Positions 31,779 to 39,490 of a stretch of 64,000 nt of DNA are shown piece after piece (position 1 is the stretch's first letter; every line of letters begins with the position of its first letter). The notes beneath the pieces were generated by a model, which was given only the letters and a program-made list of their open reading frames with translations, searched no databases and was not told where the DNA came from. The translations under genes were made by a program, and so were the position numbers. This DNA is from Chloroflexota bacterium (lineage in GTDB: Bacteria; Chloroflexota; Anaerolineae; DTLA01), in assembly GCA_014874485.1 (NCBI GenBank), contig JADBJK010000027.1, positions 32,453 to 96,452 on the forward strand, in the 5' to 3' direction.

Positions 31779-33442
31779 GGGCGAGGACTGGCGGCTCCAT
31801 GGTGGCGCGGGGCTGGCGTATCGCGGCGTTGTGCCTCATCCTGCTGTCGGGCCTTGTGCCCGCGTGGGCCTATGCGGCTCCCCCTGACCCGCGATTTGGC
31901 GCTGTGGAGGCATTCTTCGCGCCGTTTGACGCCGACGAGGCCGGCGTGGCTTGGGAGCGGGTGCTGTTTTACTGGCGCGAGATTCAGCCGGAGCCGGGCG
32001 TCTGGCGCGACGACTACTTCCCGCCGGAAATCCTGCAGCGGGAGGTGGCGGCGGGCCGCGAGATCGTGGGCCTGCTCATCAACCCGCCCGGGTGGGCCAA
32101 CGGCTACCGTGGCGACCAGGCTCCGCCCGAAGGGCTGTATCTCCCCATAGATGACCCCCAGAACCATTGGGCCCGGTTTGTGTCCCGAATCGTGTCGCAG
32201 TACCGCGGCGTGATCCGCCATTGGATTCTGTGGAACGAGCCGGACGTATGGGATTCCTCGCATTTCGGGTACACGTGGGCCGGCACGTTAGAGGAGTTCG
32301 TGCAACTCACGCGCGTGGGCTATCTGGCGGCGAAGCAGGCCAACCCCGATTGCGTCGTCCACCTGGCGGGGCTGACCTACTGGTGGGATGTGGAGTACGG
32401 GCGCAGGCCCTTCTTTGAGCGTTTCTTGGAGGAAATGGCGAAGGACCCGAACGCCGCCGCCCGCGGGTTCTACTTTGACGTGGCCTCGCTCCACATTTAC
32501 TTCAAGCCGCGCACCATACCGGACATCATCGCGAAGACCCGCGCGGCCATGCGACGCTACGGGCTGGACAAGCCGATATGGCTGGACGAGACCAACGCGC
32601 CCCCGTTTGACGACCCGCAGCACCCCGTCGCGCACCCGCGCTTTCGGGTTGCCTTGTCGGAGCAGCGGGCCTTTCTGGTGCAGGCGTTTGCTCTGGCCCT
32701 GGCCTCGGGCGTGGAGCGCGTGGCGGTGTACAAGATGTCGGACCGGCCCAGCATTGAACCCTGGGAGGAGCCTTTCGGCATGGTGCGCCCAGACGGCAGC
32801 AGGCGACCGGTGTACGACGCATTCCGCGCGGCGGTTGGGGTCATGGCCGGCACGCAGGCTGCCCGCTGGGAGGACAAGGGCAGTTTCGCGGTCGTGTCGC
32901 TGGACCAGGGGCCCAAGACGACGCGAATCCTGTGGAACTGGACATCGGAGGCGGTGGTGGCGCGTGTGCCGGCTGCCGCGCCGCAAGGTGTCGTCTTCTC
33001 GCCGGATGGCGATGCGGCGCAGAGCGTGGCGGTGGCCGGGTTTCACACCGTGTCGCTGCCGCCGGCTGCCTGCGGGTTGGCACGCTGCGACATCGGCGGC
33101 GCGCCCGTGGTGCTGGTGGAGGATGCGCCCATCAGCCTGGTCGGGCGGCTGATCCCGACGCCCACAGCCACGCCGAGCCCCGAGCCGAGCCGGACGCCCA
33201 CGCAACCAGCCCCGCCCACGGTAACGCCCACGCCAACGCCAACCGCGGCGTCGGTTCCGACGGCCACGCCGACGGTGCGCGCGACGGCACAGCCAGACGC
33301 CACGGCGACGCCGATGCCGCCCGAAGCCGTGCCCGCTCGCTCACAACTGCCCGCTTGGTTGCCGGGGCTTGGGATTGCGGCGGGCGCGCTGGCCGCGGTG
33401 GGCGTCGCGCGCCGGACCGCACGGGCTATTCGTCGCCGATAG
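31775..33442 (+). CDS. Exported glycoside-hydrolase-like protein (clan GH-A fold) with C-terminal membrane anchor
   Basis: 555 residues from the GTG at 31775, which overlaps the recJ stop and has AAGGGAG upstream; an ATG at 31799 is an alternative. Signal peptide (ALCLILLSGLVPAWAYA), then a TIM-barrel domain with the two catalytic glutamates expected for retaining GH-A enzymes, in WILWNEPDVW (acid/base) and IWLDETN (nucleophile). A beta-sandwich-like segment, a ~70-residue Pro/Thr linker and a C-terminal hydrophobic helix followed by Arg residues (RRTARAIRRR) suggest surface display. The substrate is unknown. It overlaps the convergent Rieske gene by 17 bases. Confidence 0.75.
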   Translation: MRARTGGSMVARGWRIAALCLILLSGLVPAWAYAAPPDPRFGAVEAFFAPFDADEAGVAWERVLFYWREIQPEPGVWRDDYFPPEILQREVAAGREIVGLLINPPGWANGYRGDQAPPEGLYLPIDDPQNHWARFVSRIVSQYRGVIRHWILWNEPDVWDSSHFGYTWAGTLEEFVQLTRVGYLAAKQANPDCVVHLAGLTYWWDVEYGRRPFFERFLEEMAKDPNAAARGFYFDVASLHIYFKPRTIPDIIAKTRAAMRRYGLDKPIWLDETNAPPFDDPQHPVAHPRFRVALSEQRAFLVQAFALALASGVERVAVYKMSDRPSIEPWEEPFGMVRPDGSRRPVYDAFRAAVGVMAGTQAARWEDKGSFAVVSLDQGPKTTRILWNWTSEAVVARVPAAAPQGVVFSPDGDAAQSVAVAGFHTVSLPPAACGLARCDIGGAPVVLVEDAPISLVGRLIPTPTATPSPEPSRTPTQPAPPTVTPTPTPTAASVPTATPTVRATAQPDATATPMPPEAVPARSQLPAWLPGLGIAAGALAAVGVARRTARAIRRR

Positions 33443-33788
33443 CGACCCAGACCTGCCCGTCCTGGATGCGGGTCGGGTAGGTTTGCAGGCCCTTGGGTTT
33501 GGCGAAGACGCGCGCGGCCTTCTGGGCGATTCCGGGCAGGTCCGCGACCCACGCGGTGTTGCTCCCGTCGCGGATGTCAAACCGCGACCCGTGCGCGGGG
33601 CAGGTTACCTCAAACTGGGCCAGCGTGCCGCGCGCGAGGTGCGCTTTCATGTGCGGGCACCGAGCCTGGGCCGCGTAGTAGGTTCCGCCGGCGCGCACCA
33701 GCAGGATGGCCGTGCTCCCAACCTGCACCTCTTTCATCGTTCCATCGGCCAGCATGTCTTCGGGGCCGACCGGCTTCCAGTCCGCCAT
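33426..33788 (-). CDS. Rieske-type 2Fe-2S ferredoxin
   Basis: 120 residues from the ATG at 33788, with GGGAGGT upstream. The cluster ligands are in ARCPHMKAHL (Cys, His) and TCPAHGSRFD (Cys, His), the spacing of soluble Rieske ferredoxins. No signal peptide or membrane helix is seen. Such proteins deliver electrons to oxygenases or act in small respiratory chains, but no oxygenase is nearby. It lies 21 bases after a c-type cytochrome gene, so the two may share a transcript, although they would act in different compartments. Confidence 0.9.
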   Translation of the reverse strand: MADWKPVGPEDMLADGTMKEVQVGSTAILLVRAGGTYYAAQARCPHMKAHLARGTLAQFEVTCPAHGSRFDIRDGSNTAWVADLPGIAQKAARVFAKPKGLQTYPTRIQDGQVWVAIGDE

Positions 33789-33809
33789 GCGTAACCTCCC
33801 GTAAATGTG

Positions 33810-34121
33810 TTATTTGCCGAACGCCCGGGCCAGGTGCTGCACAAGCGCGTCTGCTTCGGCGTCGTTGAGTTGCGCGCCCTTGCTCCGCATCCGCGCGACG
33901 ATGGTCTCCCATTCGCTGGCCGTGCGGGGCGTCTGTTGGACGCGGTCCAGGGTGTGGCATCTCGTGCATCGCGCCTGGAGCAAGGCAGCGCCGTCGGGTT
34001 GTGCTGCCGTCGCGGCGGGCGATGTCGGCGCGGGCTGCTGGGGGCCGGTGCAGGCGATGCTGCTCCACGCCAGAAGCAGGATGAGGCAGGCGACCGCGAT
34101 TCGTGTTACCGTGCGGCTCAT
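33810..34121 (-). CDS. Small monoheme c-type cytochrome lipoprotein
   Basis: 103 residues, ATG at 34121 with GGAGGA upstream. A lipoprotein signal (LILLLAWSSIAC) puts it on the outer membrane face. A single heme site CTRCH follows at about 52-56, and a Met in TIVARMRSKG is a candidate axial ligand. The size fits a cytochrome c class I domain. It should shuttle electrons outside the cytoplasmic membrane. The partner is not evident beyond the adjacent Rieske gene. Confidence 0.85.
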   Translation of the reverse strand: MSRTVTRIAVACLILLLAWSSIACTGPQQPAPTSPAATAAQPDGAALLQARCTRCHTLDRVQQTPRTASEWETIVARMRSKGAQLNDAEADALVQHLARAFGK

Positions 34122-34249
34122 TCTTGTCCTCCAAAGGGGCTGCCTGGAGAAATCCGACTACTCAGGGTGCATTCGTGCTGCAGTATAGTGCGCTTCCGCA
34201 GCGTGTCAAGTGAGGCTTGCCCTGCGCCGACCGAGACATTGGGTGGGGT

Positions 34250-34475
34250 GCATTTCAGTTTGGGAGCAAGGCTGCTCCAATGGGCAGTCTCTTTCGCCGC
34301 CTGACGTAGGGCGATGGGGCTGCCTGACCTCACCTAACCCCTCCCACACCCTCCCCTTTCCTCTCCGCCCGCGGAGAGGAAAGGGGAGGGCCGGGGTGGG
34401 GATAGGTGAGGTAGATTCTGCGCGACAATCTAACGACATTCGGTCACTCTTGCCCCAAAATGGAAATGCACCCAT
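34250..34475. repeat. Family C palindromic repeat with flanks (copy 1)
   Basis: Core 34327-34413: a 20-bp perfect inverted repeat (CCCTCCCCTTTCCTCTCCGC at 34349-34368 and its complement to about 34390) inside imperfect outer arms beginning ACCTCACCTA and ending TAGGTGAGGT. The flanks (about 34250-34300 and 34430-34475) match those of the copy at 51712-51797 in inverted order. It fills the gap between the cytochrome and the GHMP kinase genes. Confidence 0.75.
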
Positions 34476-34487
34476 TGGGTGCGCCGC

Positions 34488-34516
34488 TTGCGGAGACGGG
34501 GCGTGTGCGCTACAAT
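34488..34516 (+). promoter_or_regulatory. Promoter of the GHMP kinase operon
   Basis: -35 TTGCGG (34488-34493), 17 bp, -10 TACAAT (34511-34516), 32 bases before the start codon. Confidence 0.65.
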
Positions 34517-34547
34517 AGCGCCTGCTACCGCTTGGGGGGAGAGGTGC

Positions 34548-35528
34548 ATGTCTTCGGGCAGAGTCATATCGGTATCGGCTCCGGCGAGTTTGTGCATTCT
34601 GGGCGATCCCGGCGACCTGTTCGGCGGGGCGGTGCTTGCCAGTGCCGTGTCTCTCAAAGCCACGGTGGAGATTTCCGACTCGCCGGCGTTTGAGGTCTGG
34701 GCCAATTCGCAGCAAAGGCTCATCAAGTGGGCCGGAGACATGCGGCTCCAGGACGACGAATGGGACGCCGCGCGGGCGGCCTTACAATTCCTCCAGTGGG
34801 GGCTGGAGCCGGTGCGGATTGCCTATTGCACGCTGCCCAGGGGCTGGGGGCTGGGCGATTCGGTGCCCACGTTGGTGGCCTTGCTGCGGGGGCTGCTGGC
34901 CTGGCGCGGCAAGGACGCGCTGCCGCACCTTGTGGCCGAAGGGGCCTACTCGCTGTCGCACACCGTCTTCGGCGATGTGGGCGGGCTTGCGGCGGCCTAC
35001 ATGGCGGCCTTCGGGGGGCTGTGCCTGCTGGACTTCCGCCCGCGCGACGAGTCCAACGCCAACACACGCGTGTACGCCACCGTGGAGCGACTTGCGCCGC
35101 CGGTTCGGCGTATCCCGCTGGTGGCGGCGCACAGGGGCGAGGGGAGGCCCGCGCGGGATGCGCTGGTGGGGTTGCGCGAGCGGTACCTGGCCGGAGAGCG
35201 GCGGGTGCAGGAGGCGTATCGGATCATTGACCGCCTGGTGCACGAGGGGAAGACGGCGGTGCTGGAAGGCGACTGGGAACGGCTGGGTCGCTTGATGAAC
35301 GAGAATGCCATTATCCAAAGCAACTTGACGTCGTTTGACGCCGATAGCGAAGAACTGGCCGAGGCGGCCCTGAACGCGGGCGCGTGGGGCGTGCGGCCTG
35401 TGGGAGTGGGCGAGTACGGTACCATCGTCGCGCTCCACCCCGAGCCGTCCGAGTTGGCGAAAATCTGGACACAGATGGGGGCGCAGACGTTTGACCTTGC
35501 GCTGGAACAGGAGGGCAACCATGGGTGA
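34548..35528 (+). CDS. GHMP-family kinase of unknown substrate
   Basis: 326 residues from the ATG at 34548, with GGGGAGAGG upstream. The three GHMP motifs are present in somewhat divergent form: SAPASLCILGDPGDLFGG (motif 1, residues ~9-26), LPRGWGLGDSVPTLVALL (motif 2, ATP loop) and NAGAWGVRPVGVGEYGTIV (motif 3). The family phosphorylates sugars (galactose, glucuronate, heptose), mevalonate or homoserine. Motif 1 with GDPGDLFGG is closest to the sugar-kinase type, but the substrate cannot be assigned. The stop overlaps the next gene by eight bases. No sugar nucleotidyltransferase is adjacent. Confidence 0.75.
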   Translation: MSSGRVISVSAPASLCILGDPGDLFGGAVLASAVSLKATVEISDSPAFEVWANSQQRLIKWAGDMRLQDDEWDAARAALQFLQWGLEPVRIAYCTLPRGWGLGDSVPTLVALLRGLLAWRGKDALPHLVAEGAYSLSHTVFGDVGGLAAAYMAAFGGLCLLDFRPRDESNANTRVYATVERLAPPVRRIPLVAAHRGEGRPARDALVGLRERYLAGERRVQEAYRIIDRLVHEGKTAVLEGDWERLGRLMNENAIIQSNLTSFDADSEELAEAALNAGAWGVRPVGVGEYGTIVALHPEPSELAKIWTQMGAQTFDLALEQEGNHG

Positions 35529-36069
35529 GTCCGAAGACACCGTAGCGGGCAAGATCAGCATCCGGCGGGGACACCTGGGCGATGTGGGCGCGGACGAGGT
35601 GAGTCTGATGCAGTGCGCCGCGCGTAACGTCAGCGGCCAGGACGTCCGCATGGTGCAGTCCAGCGCGCAGTCCGTGCGGGCCGAGAACCTGTCGGGCACG
35701 ATGACCGCGGCGCTGGAGCAGGACGCGACGACCGCCAACCTGCGCTTCTGCAGCATTGGGATGCTGGACGCGGACAAGGTGGACGTGAACATCGGGAACA
35801 TCTACGCCGTGTTGGGACATCAGGTGTCGCTGCAGTCGGTGGGCGCGCGGATGATCGTGGCCCAGGATCGGATAGAGATGGAGCGGAGCGGGGCTGCGCT
35901 GATGGCCGCAAATGAGATTGAGGCCACAGAGGTGCGCGCGGGCGTCGTGCTGGCGAAGGAGATTCGCGGCAACGTGCGGGCGCTCCTGGACACGCGGGCG
36001 GCGGCTATCTTCGGCGCGGCCTTCGGCGCTGCGTTCGCGGCGATCTGGCTGCTGCGACGCCGCAAGTAA
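35521..36069 (+). CDS. Predicted beta-solenoid protein with C-terminal membrane anchor
   Basis: 182 residues from the ATG at 35521; GGAGGG lies before it. Almost the whole protein is a repetitive alternation of small and hydrophobic residues in ~12-residue steps (ISIRRGHLGDVGADEVSL, ARNVSGQDVRMVQSSAQSV and so on), the look of a right-handed beta-helix like bactofilins or polymer-forming proteins. The last ~20 residues form one hydrophobic helix followed by Arg-Arg-Arg-Lys, so the chain is anchored by its tail and the solenoid should lie outside. I do not recognise a named family. It overlaps the GHMP kinase gene by eight bases. Confidence 0.55.
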   Translation: MGESEDTVAGKISIRRGHLGDVGADEVSLMQCAARNVSGQDVRMVQSSAQSVRAENLSGTMTAALEQDATTANLRFCSIGMLDADKVDVNIGNIYAVLGHQVSLQSVGARMIVAQDRIEMERSGAALMAANEIEATEVRAGVVLAKEIRGNVRALLDTRAAAIFGAAFGAAFAAIWLLRRRK

Positions 36070-36162
36070 TCCGTAGCGTTTCGCCGCCTGTGGGGTTATC
36101 GGCTATGTAACTTGTTCTGTCCGCGCGTCAACGAAACTTTTCGCAAAGGGAGGTTGGGAACA

Positions 36163-36684
36163 ATGGTGAATCGGATCATGCGGGTGCTGCGGCTGGACAC
36201 GCCGGTGTTTTCGGAGATCGCCAAAGATCCGGCGGCGACCACCGAAGCCGGCATCATCGTCGTGGTGGTGAGCCTGCTTTCGGGCATCGGTTCTGGCATA
36301 CGCGGCCACTTTTTCTCCAGCCTCGTCTGGGAGTTGATCGCAGGCGTGGTGCTCGGGTGGCTCCTGTGGGCCGTCGTTACGTATTTCATCGGCACGTCGC
36401 TGTTCGGCGGCAAGACGACGGTGGAGGAGATGCTTCGCGTGCTGGGCTACGCGAGCGCGCCGCGGCTACTGGGGTTCTTCGGGTTCATCCCCTGCGTCGG
36501 GTGGCTTGCCGCGCTGGCGGGGGCGATCCTAGCGCTGGTGGCCGGTTTCATCGCCGTTCGCGAGGCCATGAAGTTTGACACGGGGAAGGCGATCATCACG
36601 GTCGTGATTGGGTGGCTCGTGTACCTGGTTCTCACGGCCGTGCTCGCGCCCATTTTCGGGATAGGGTACGCCCTGTTCCGGTAA
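36163..36684 (+). CDS. Yip1-family multi-pass membrane protein
   Basis: 173 residues from the ATG at 36163, with AAAGGGAGGT nine bases upstream. Four to five hydrophobic helices, and the segment FGGKTTVEEMLRVLGYASAPRLLGF is characteristic of bacterial Yip1-domain proteins. The function in bacteria is unknown; some members associate with membrane trafficking or transport. It lies 93 bases after the beta-solenoid gene and may be co-transcribed with the GHMP kinase operon. Confidence 0.75.
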   Translation: MVNRIMRVLRLDTPVFSEIAKDPAATTEAGIIVVVVSLLSGIGSGIRGHFFSSLVWELIAGVVLGWLLWAVVTYFIGTSLFGGKTTVEEMLRVLGYASAPRLLGFFGFIPCVGWLAALAGAILALVAGFIAVREAMKFDTGKAIITVVIGWLVYLVLTAVLAPIFGIGYALFR

Positions 36685-36719
36685 GGCTCTGTTGCCTGAC
36701 TATGGAGAAGACCGTATGT

Positions 36720-37104
36720 TGTCATTGCGAGCGAAGCGAAGCAATCTCACGCTCCATTTGTCATGCTGAGCGAAGCGAAGCCGCTCGGTTGACGAGATTC
36801 TTCGGCGCTTCGCGCCTCAGAATGACAGAGTCATCTGTCATGCTGAGCGAAGCGAGGCATCTCGGCTGACGAGATTCTTCGGCGCTTCGCGCCTCGGAAT
36901 GACAGAGTCATCTGTCATGCTGAGCGAAGCGAAGCATCTCGGTCGACGAGATTCTTCGGCGCTTCGCGCCTCAGAATGACAGAGTCATCTGTCATGCTGA
37001 GCGAAGCGAGGCATCTCGGCTGACGAGATTCTTCGGCGCTTCGCGCCTCCGTAGGGCCAATTCATGAATTGTCCCTACGGGTGCTGCGCACCCTCGCAAT
37101 GACA
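36720..37104. repeat. Family A repeat cluster with a 77-bp tandem array
   Basis: The core TCATGCTGAG recurs at 36761, 36838, 36915 and 36992, exactly 77 bp apart. Each unit is a hairpin pairing TCATGCTGAGCGAAGCGA with TTCGGCGCTTCGCGCCTC...AATGACA. Units alternate GCATCTCGGCTGACGAG and GCATCTCGGTCGACGAG versions. The array is bordered by a GTCATTGCGAG unit on the left and, on the right, a 28-bp palindrome with one mismatch (37051-37078). The gap holds no gene. Confidence 0.92.
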
Positions 37105-37122
37105 TACAATCAAGTACTACGC

Positions 37123-37152
37123 AAAAAGCCCCGCAGAGAAGCGGGGCTTTTT
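37123..37152. terminator. Bidirectional terminator between Yip1 and PHP genes
   Basis: AAAAAGCCCCGC (37123-37134) pairs with GCGGGGCTTTTT (37141-37152), with U-runs on both strands. Confidence 0.88.
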
Positions 37153-37169
37153 CTTATCCTGCGTGGGCG

Positions 37170-37913
37170 CTAGCGAACGACGCGCTCGTAGGCAGGCGCG
37201 AGCCGCTCCGACGCCCACGAACCCAGGCGGGTGTGGCTGATGCGGCGATGCCAGACGTGGCCCGCGTAGTGCTTGAGGGCATAGCGCGCCCCCGCGGGCA
37301 CGGTGCGCCGCTCCAGCAGGGCGGCCTTCAGGTCGGCTGCCGTGTGCCCAGGGAACAGCGTTACGCCTCGCCCGATCGTCCCCAGGTAATGGGCGTCGCT
37401 CCCGCCGGTTACCGCCACGCCCATCCACTCCGCCGCCAGGCGCGCGACCCACTCCATGGGCGGGATGGTGATGCTGGCATTGAAGGCCTCCAGCCCGTCC
37501 ACGCCCAGGGCTTTCAGCCGCCAGGGTGCGAGAACGTGGGGGCGAACGGCCAGCAGGCTCGCGGAGAACGGCTCCACTGCATGGGCGGCGATGGCAATGC
37601 CCCCCTGCTCGTGAATCCGCGCGATGGTCTCGTCGGCGGGGAGATTGGGCGGAACCGGATACTCTACCCAGAGCGCCAGAATGTGCCCGTGCTTGGAAGA
37701 CACCTCCATGGCAGGGATGGCTTCCAGGCCGTACTCGTGGGCGATGTCCCGCGCCATGAGGGAGCCATGCAGGGTATCGTGGTCGGCAATCGCCACGACG
37801 TTGAGGTCGGTGTTCCTCCGCACGTACTCCAAAATCTGGCGGATGCTGGCGGAGCCGTCGCTATGGTTGCTGTGGATGTGGATGTCGGCCTTGCCGGTGT
37901 AGAATGGGGTCAC
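37170..37913 (-). CDS. PHP-domain metal-dependent phosphoesterase
   Basis: 247 residues from a GTG start. The metal-binding PHP motifs are complete: DIHIHSNHSDG (I), IADHDTLHG (II), an EVSSKHGHIL block (III), IAAHAVEP and GSDAHYLG (IV). Family members such as YciV/RnmA (3',5'-nucleotide phosphatase) and histidinol phosphatase cleave phosphate esters; the length without an insertion resembles small phosphoesterases. The substrate is unassigned. It is 17 bases downstream of a PAP2-like gene and forms an operon with it. Confidence 0.85.
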   Translation of the reverse strand: MTPFYTGKADIHIHSNHSDGSASIRQILEYVRRNTDLNVVAIADHDTLHGSLMARDIAHEYGLEAIPAMEVSSKHGHILALWVEYPVPPNLPADETIARIHEQGGIAIAAHAVEPFSASLLAVRPHVLAPWRLKALGVDGLEAFNASITIPPMEWVARLAAEWMGVAVTGGSDAHYLGTIGRGVTLFPGHTAADLKAALLERRTVPAGARYALKHYAGHVWHRRISHTRLGSWASERLAPAYERVVR

Positions 37914-37930
37914 GAGTGGTGCAAGCCTCC

Positions 37931-38566
37931 TTACTGTTGGAGTAGGGCGTAGGCGAGGACGGGGCCGTATAGCACGCCGGAAACGGCAGCGCCGGCCACA
38001 ATCTGCCGGAACGTGTGCCGTTTCAGGCGGAGCCGTGCCCAGGCGACGACGAGCAGGATGGGGGTAAGGAGCAGGGCAGCGAATGTCCCATACACCACAG
38101 CGACGGCGCAGACCATGGCCGAGGCCGCGGCAGCGTGGAAACTAATCTGCCAGAAGACGGTTACGGCCGTCAGGAGCACCCCCTGGACAAGGCCGAGGCC
38201 CAGGAACACGCTCAACGGGCGCGGCGCTCCCAGGGCGATGGCGGCGGCAAAGGCCAGAGCCATGCAGGCCAGCATGACCATCAGCGGGCGAAGCCTTTGG
38301 TCGCGGATGGCCACATGCAGGTCGCCAACCTTGCCCTGCCGCACGAGGCGCACCAGGTAGGCGAGTGGCAGCAAATCTGCCAGCAGGATGTACAGCGAAC
38401 TCCAGGTGAGGGCGGCCATCCATGTGGGGGTGGCCAGTTTGGTGAGAATCAGGGCCACGCTGCCCGACAGAACCGGCGGGCTGAACACGTCGGAAATCCG
38501 ACGGGCGAGCCACACGCTCCACGAGACGGGTTCCGGACGGTTGCCTGTTGAATCGAACTGTTGCAT
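37931..38566 (-). CDS. PAP2-like membrane phosphatase family protein
   Basis: 211 residues from the ATG at 38566. Five to six membrane helices. The elements of the PAP2 site are seen in degenerate form: IRDQRLRPLMVML for KxxxxxxRP, ISFHAAAASAMV for the PSGH helix, and ARLRLKRHTFRQIVAG for SRxxxxxHxxxD. The third motif keeps R and H but has Gln in place of Asp. The likely role is lipid phosphate turnover, with activity uncertain. A terminator of the upstream gene separates it from the Het-C-like gene. Confidence 0.6.
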   Translation of the reverse strand: MQQFDSTGNRPEPVSWSVWLARRISDVFSPPVLSGSVALILTKLATPTWMAALTWSSLYILLADLLPLAYLVRLVRQGKVGDLHVAIRDQRLRPLMVMLACMALAFAAAIALGAPRPLSVFLGLGLVQGVLLTAVTVFWQISFHAAAASAMVCAVAVVYGTFAALLLTPILLVVAWARLRLKRHTFRQIVAGAAVSGVLYGPVLAYALLQQ

Positions 38567-38670
38567 GCTTTTGAGTTGCTCCTTGTTGCTCCTGCGACGA
38601 AGATACACGATCTTCGCGGTCTTGGGCGTGAAGATGGTGCGAAGACCGCGTGAATCTGGCGTAATCGCAC

Positions 38671-38703
38671 AAAAACCGCCTCGGGCCTTGTCCGAGGCGG
38701 TTT
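38671..38703 (-). terminator. Terminator of the Het-C-like gene
   Basis: CCGAGGCGGTT pairs with AACCGCCTCGG; on the minus strand it is followed by a TTTTTGTG run. Confidence 0.85.
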
Positions 38704-38751
38704 CGTCGTAACCTCAGCACCCAATTCCAACCTTATTATATCCAGGATGCT

Positions 38752-39450
38752 CTATTCTACCAAATGCAGAGGCCGCGCGTTGCGGTTCAGGTTCGCCGGC
38801 TCTGGGTGCGGTTGGGCTTCCTGGGGCGGGCGAAGGCACACGGGCGGCGCGGGCGCTGTCTCGCGGACTTGCATCCAGGCCTGGTGCGCCAGGTAGTCGG
38901 AATGCTTCCGCGCGGCGGCGAGGACGTAGGCGAATTCAGGGCCGCGATGGGGGCCGTCCAGGTTCTGGTGGAAGTGGCTGTCGGCGGGCAAACGGACGAT
39001 GCGGGCGAACACGGGGCCGACCACCGGCAGGAACGTGAGCAGTTCGCCGAATACGGCGCGGCCGGTGGCGAGGTCGGGGCGCGAGAGCCAATCCAGCAGC
39101 GGCGGGATGTGATCGGGCGTCGTGGCCTGGCCGTTGTTCTCGCGCAGCCACGTGCGAACATACGTCGTGTGCGAGTAGAAGTCCTGCACGGTATGCAGGG
39201 CGCGGCCGAGGCAACGCATCCCCTCCTCGCAGTCCCCGCGCTGCAGGGCCAGCACTGCTTGGCGCTGCTGCTCCTGCAAGTAGCGGAAGGCGGGCGGGAT
39301 GGCGTTGTCCACGTGGTACTCCGCGTGGCCGACCTGCCCCTTCAGGCCGTCCTGCGCATCATTGGCGCGCACGGCGACCTCCACGGCGCTGTCGGTGAAG
39401 TAGGGGGCCAGGGCGGCCCTGGTAATCTGGCGGTGGTATTCGGTCTTCAC
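38752..39450 (-). CDS. Het-C / zinc-dependent phospholipase C-like protein
   Basis: 232 residues from a GTG start with AAGGAG seven bases upstream. Helix-rich, with the His/Asp signature of the phospholipase C/S1-P1 nuclease fold: TEYHRQITRAAL at the N-terminus, ALHTVQDFYSHTTYV in the middle and NLDGPHRGPEFAY near the C-terminus. These could bind up to three zinc ions. No signal peptide is seen, so it may act inside the cell. Het-C relatives appear in conflict and virulence systems, but nothing in the neighbourhood supports that role. It lies 40 bases after the RuBisCO-like gene. Confidence 0.6.
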   Translation of the reverse strand: MKTEYHRQITRAALAPYFTDSAVEVAVRANDAQDGLKGQVGHAEYHVDNAIPPAFRYLQEQQRQAVLALQRGDCEEGMRCLGRALHTVQDFYSHTTYVRTWLRENNGQATTPDHIPPLLDWLSRPDLATGRAVFGELLTFLPVVGPVFARIVRLPADSHFHQNLDGPHRGPEFAYVLAAARKHSDYLAHQAWMQVRETAPAPPVCLRPPQEAQPHPEPANLNRNARPLHLVE

Positions 39451-39490
39451 GATGCGCTCCTTGTGGGTGTGAACCGCGTGCGGCGACGGG

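Noticed and set aside
38752..39450. Het-C-like protein considered as a toxin or defence gene
   Set aside because: No immunity gene, secretion tag or defence neighbours; kept as phospholipase C-like.
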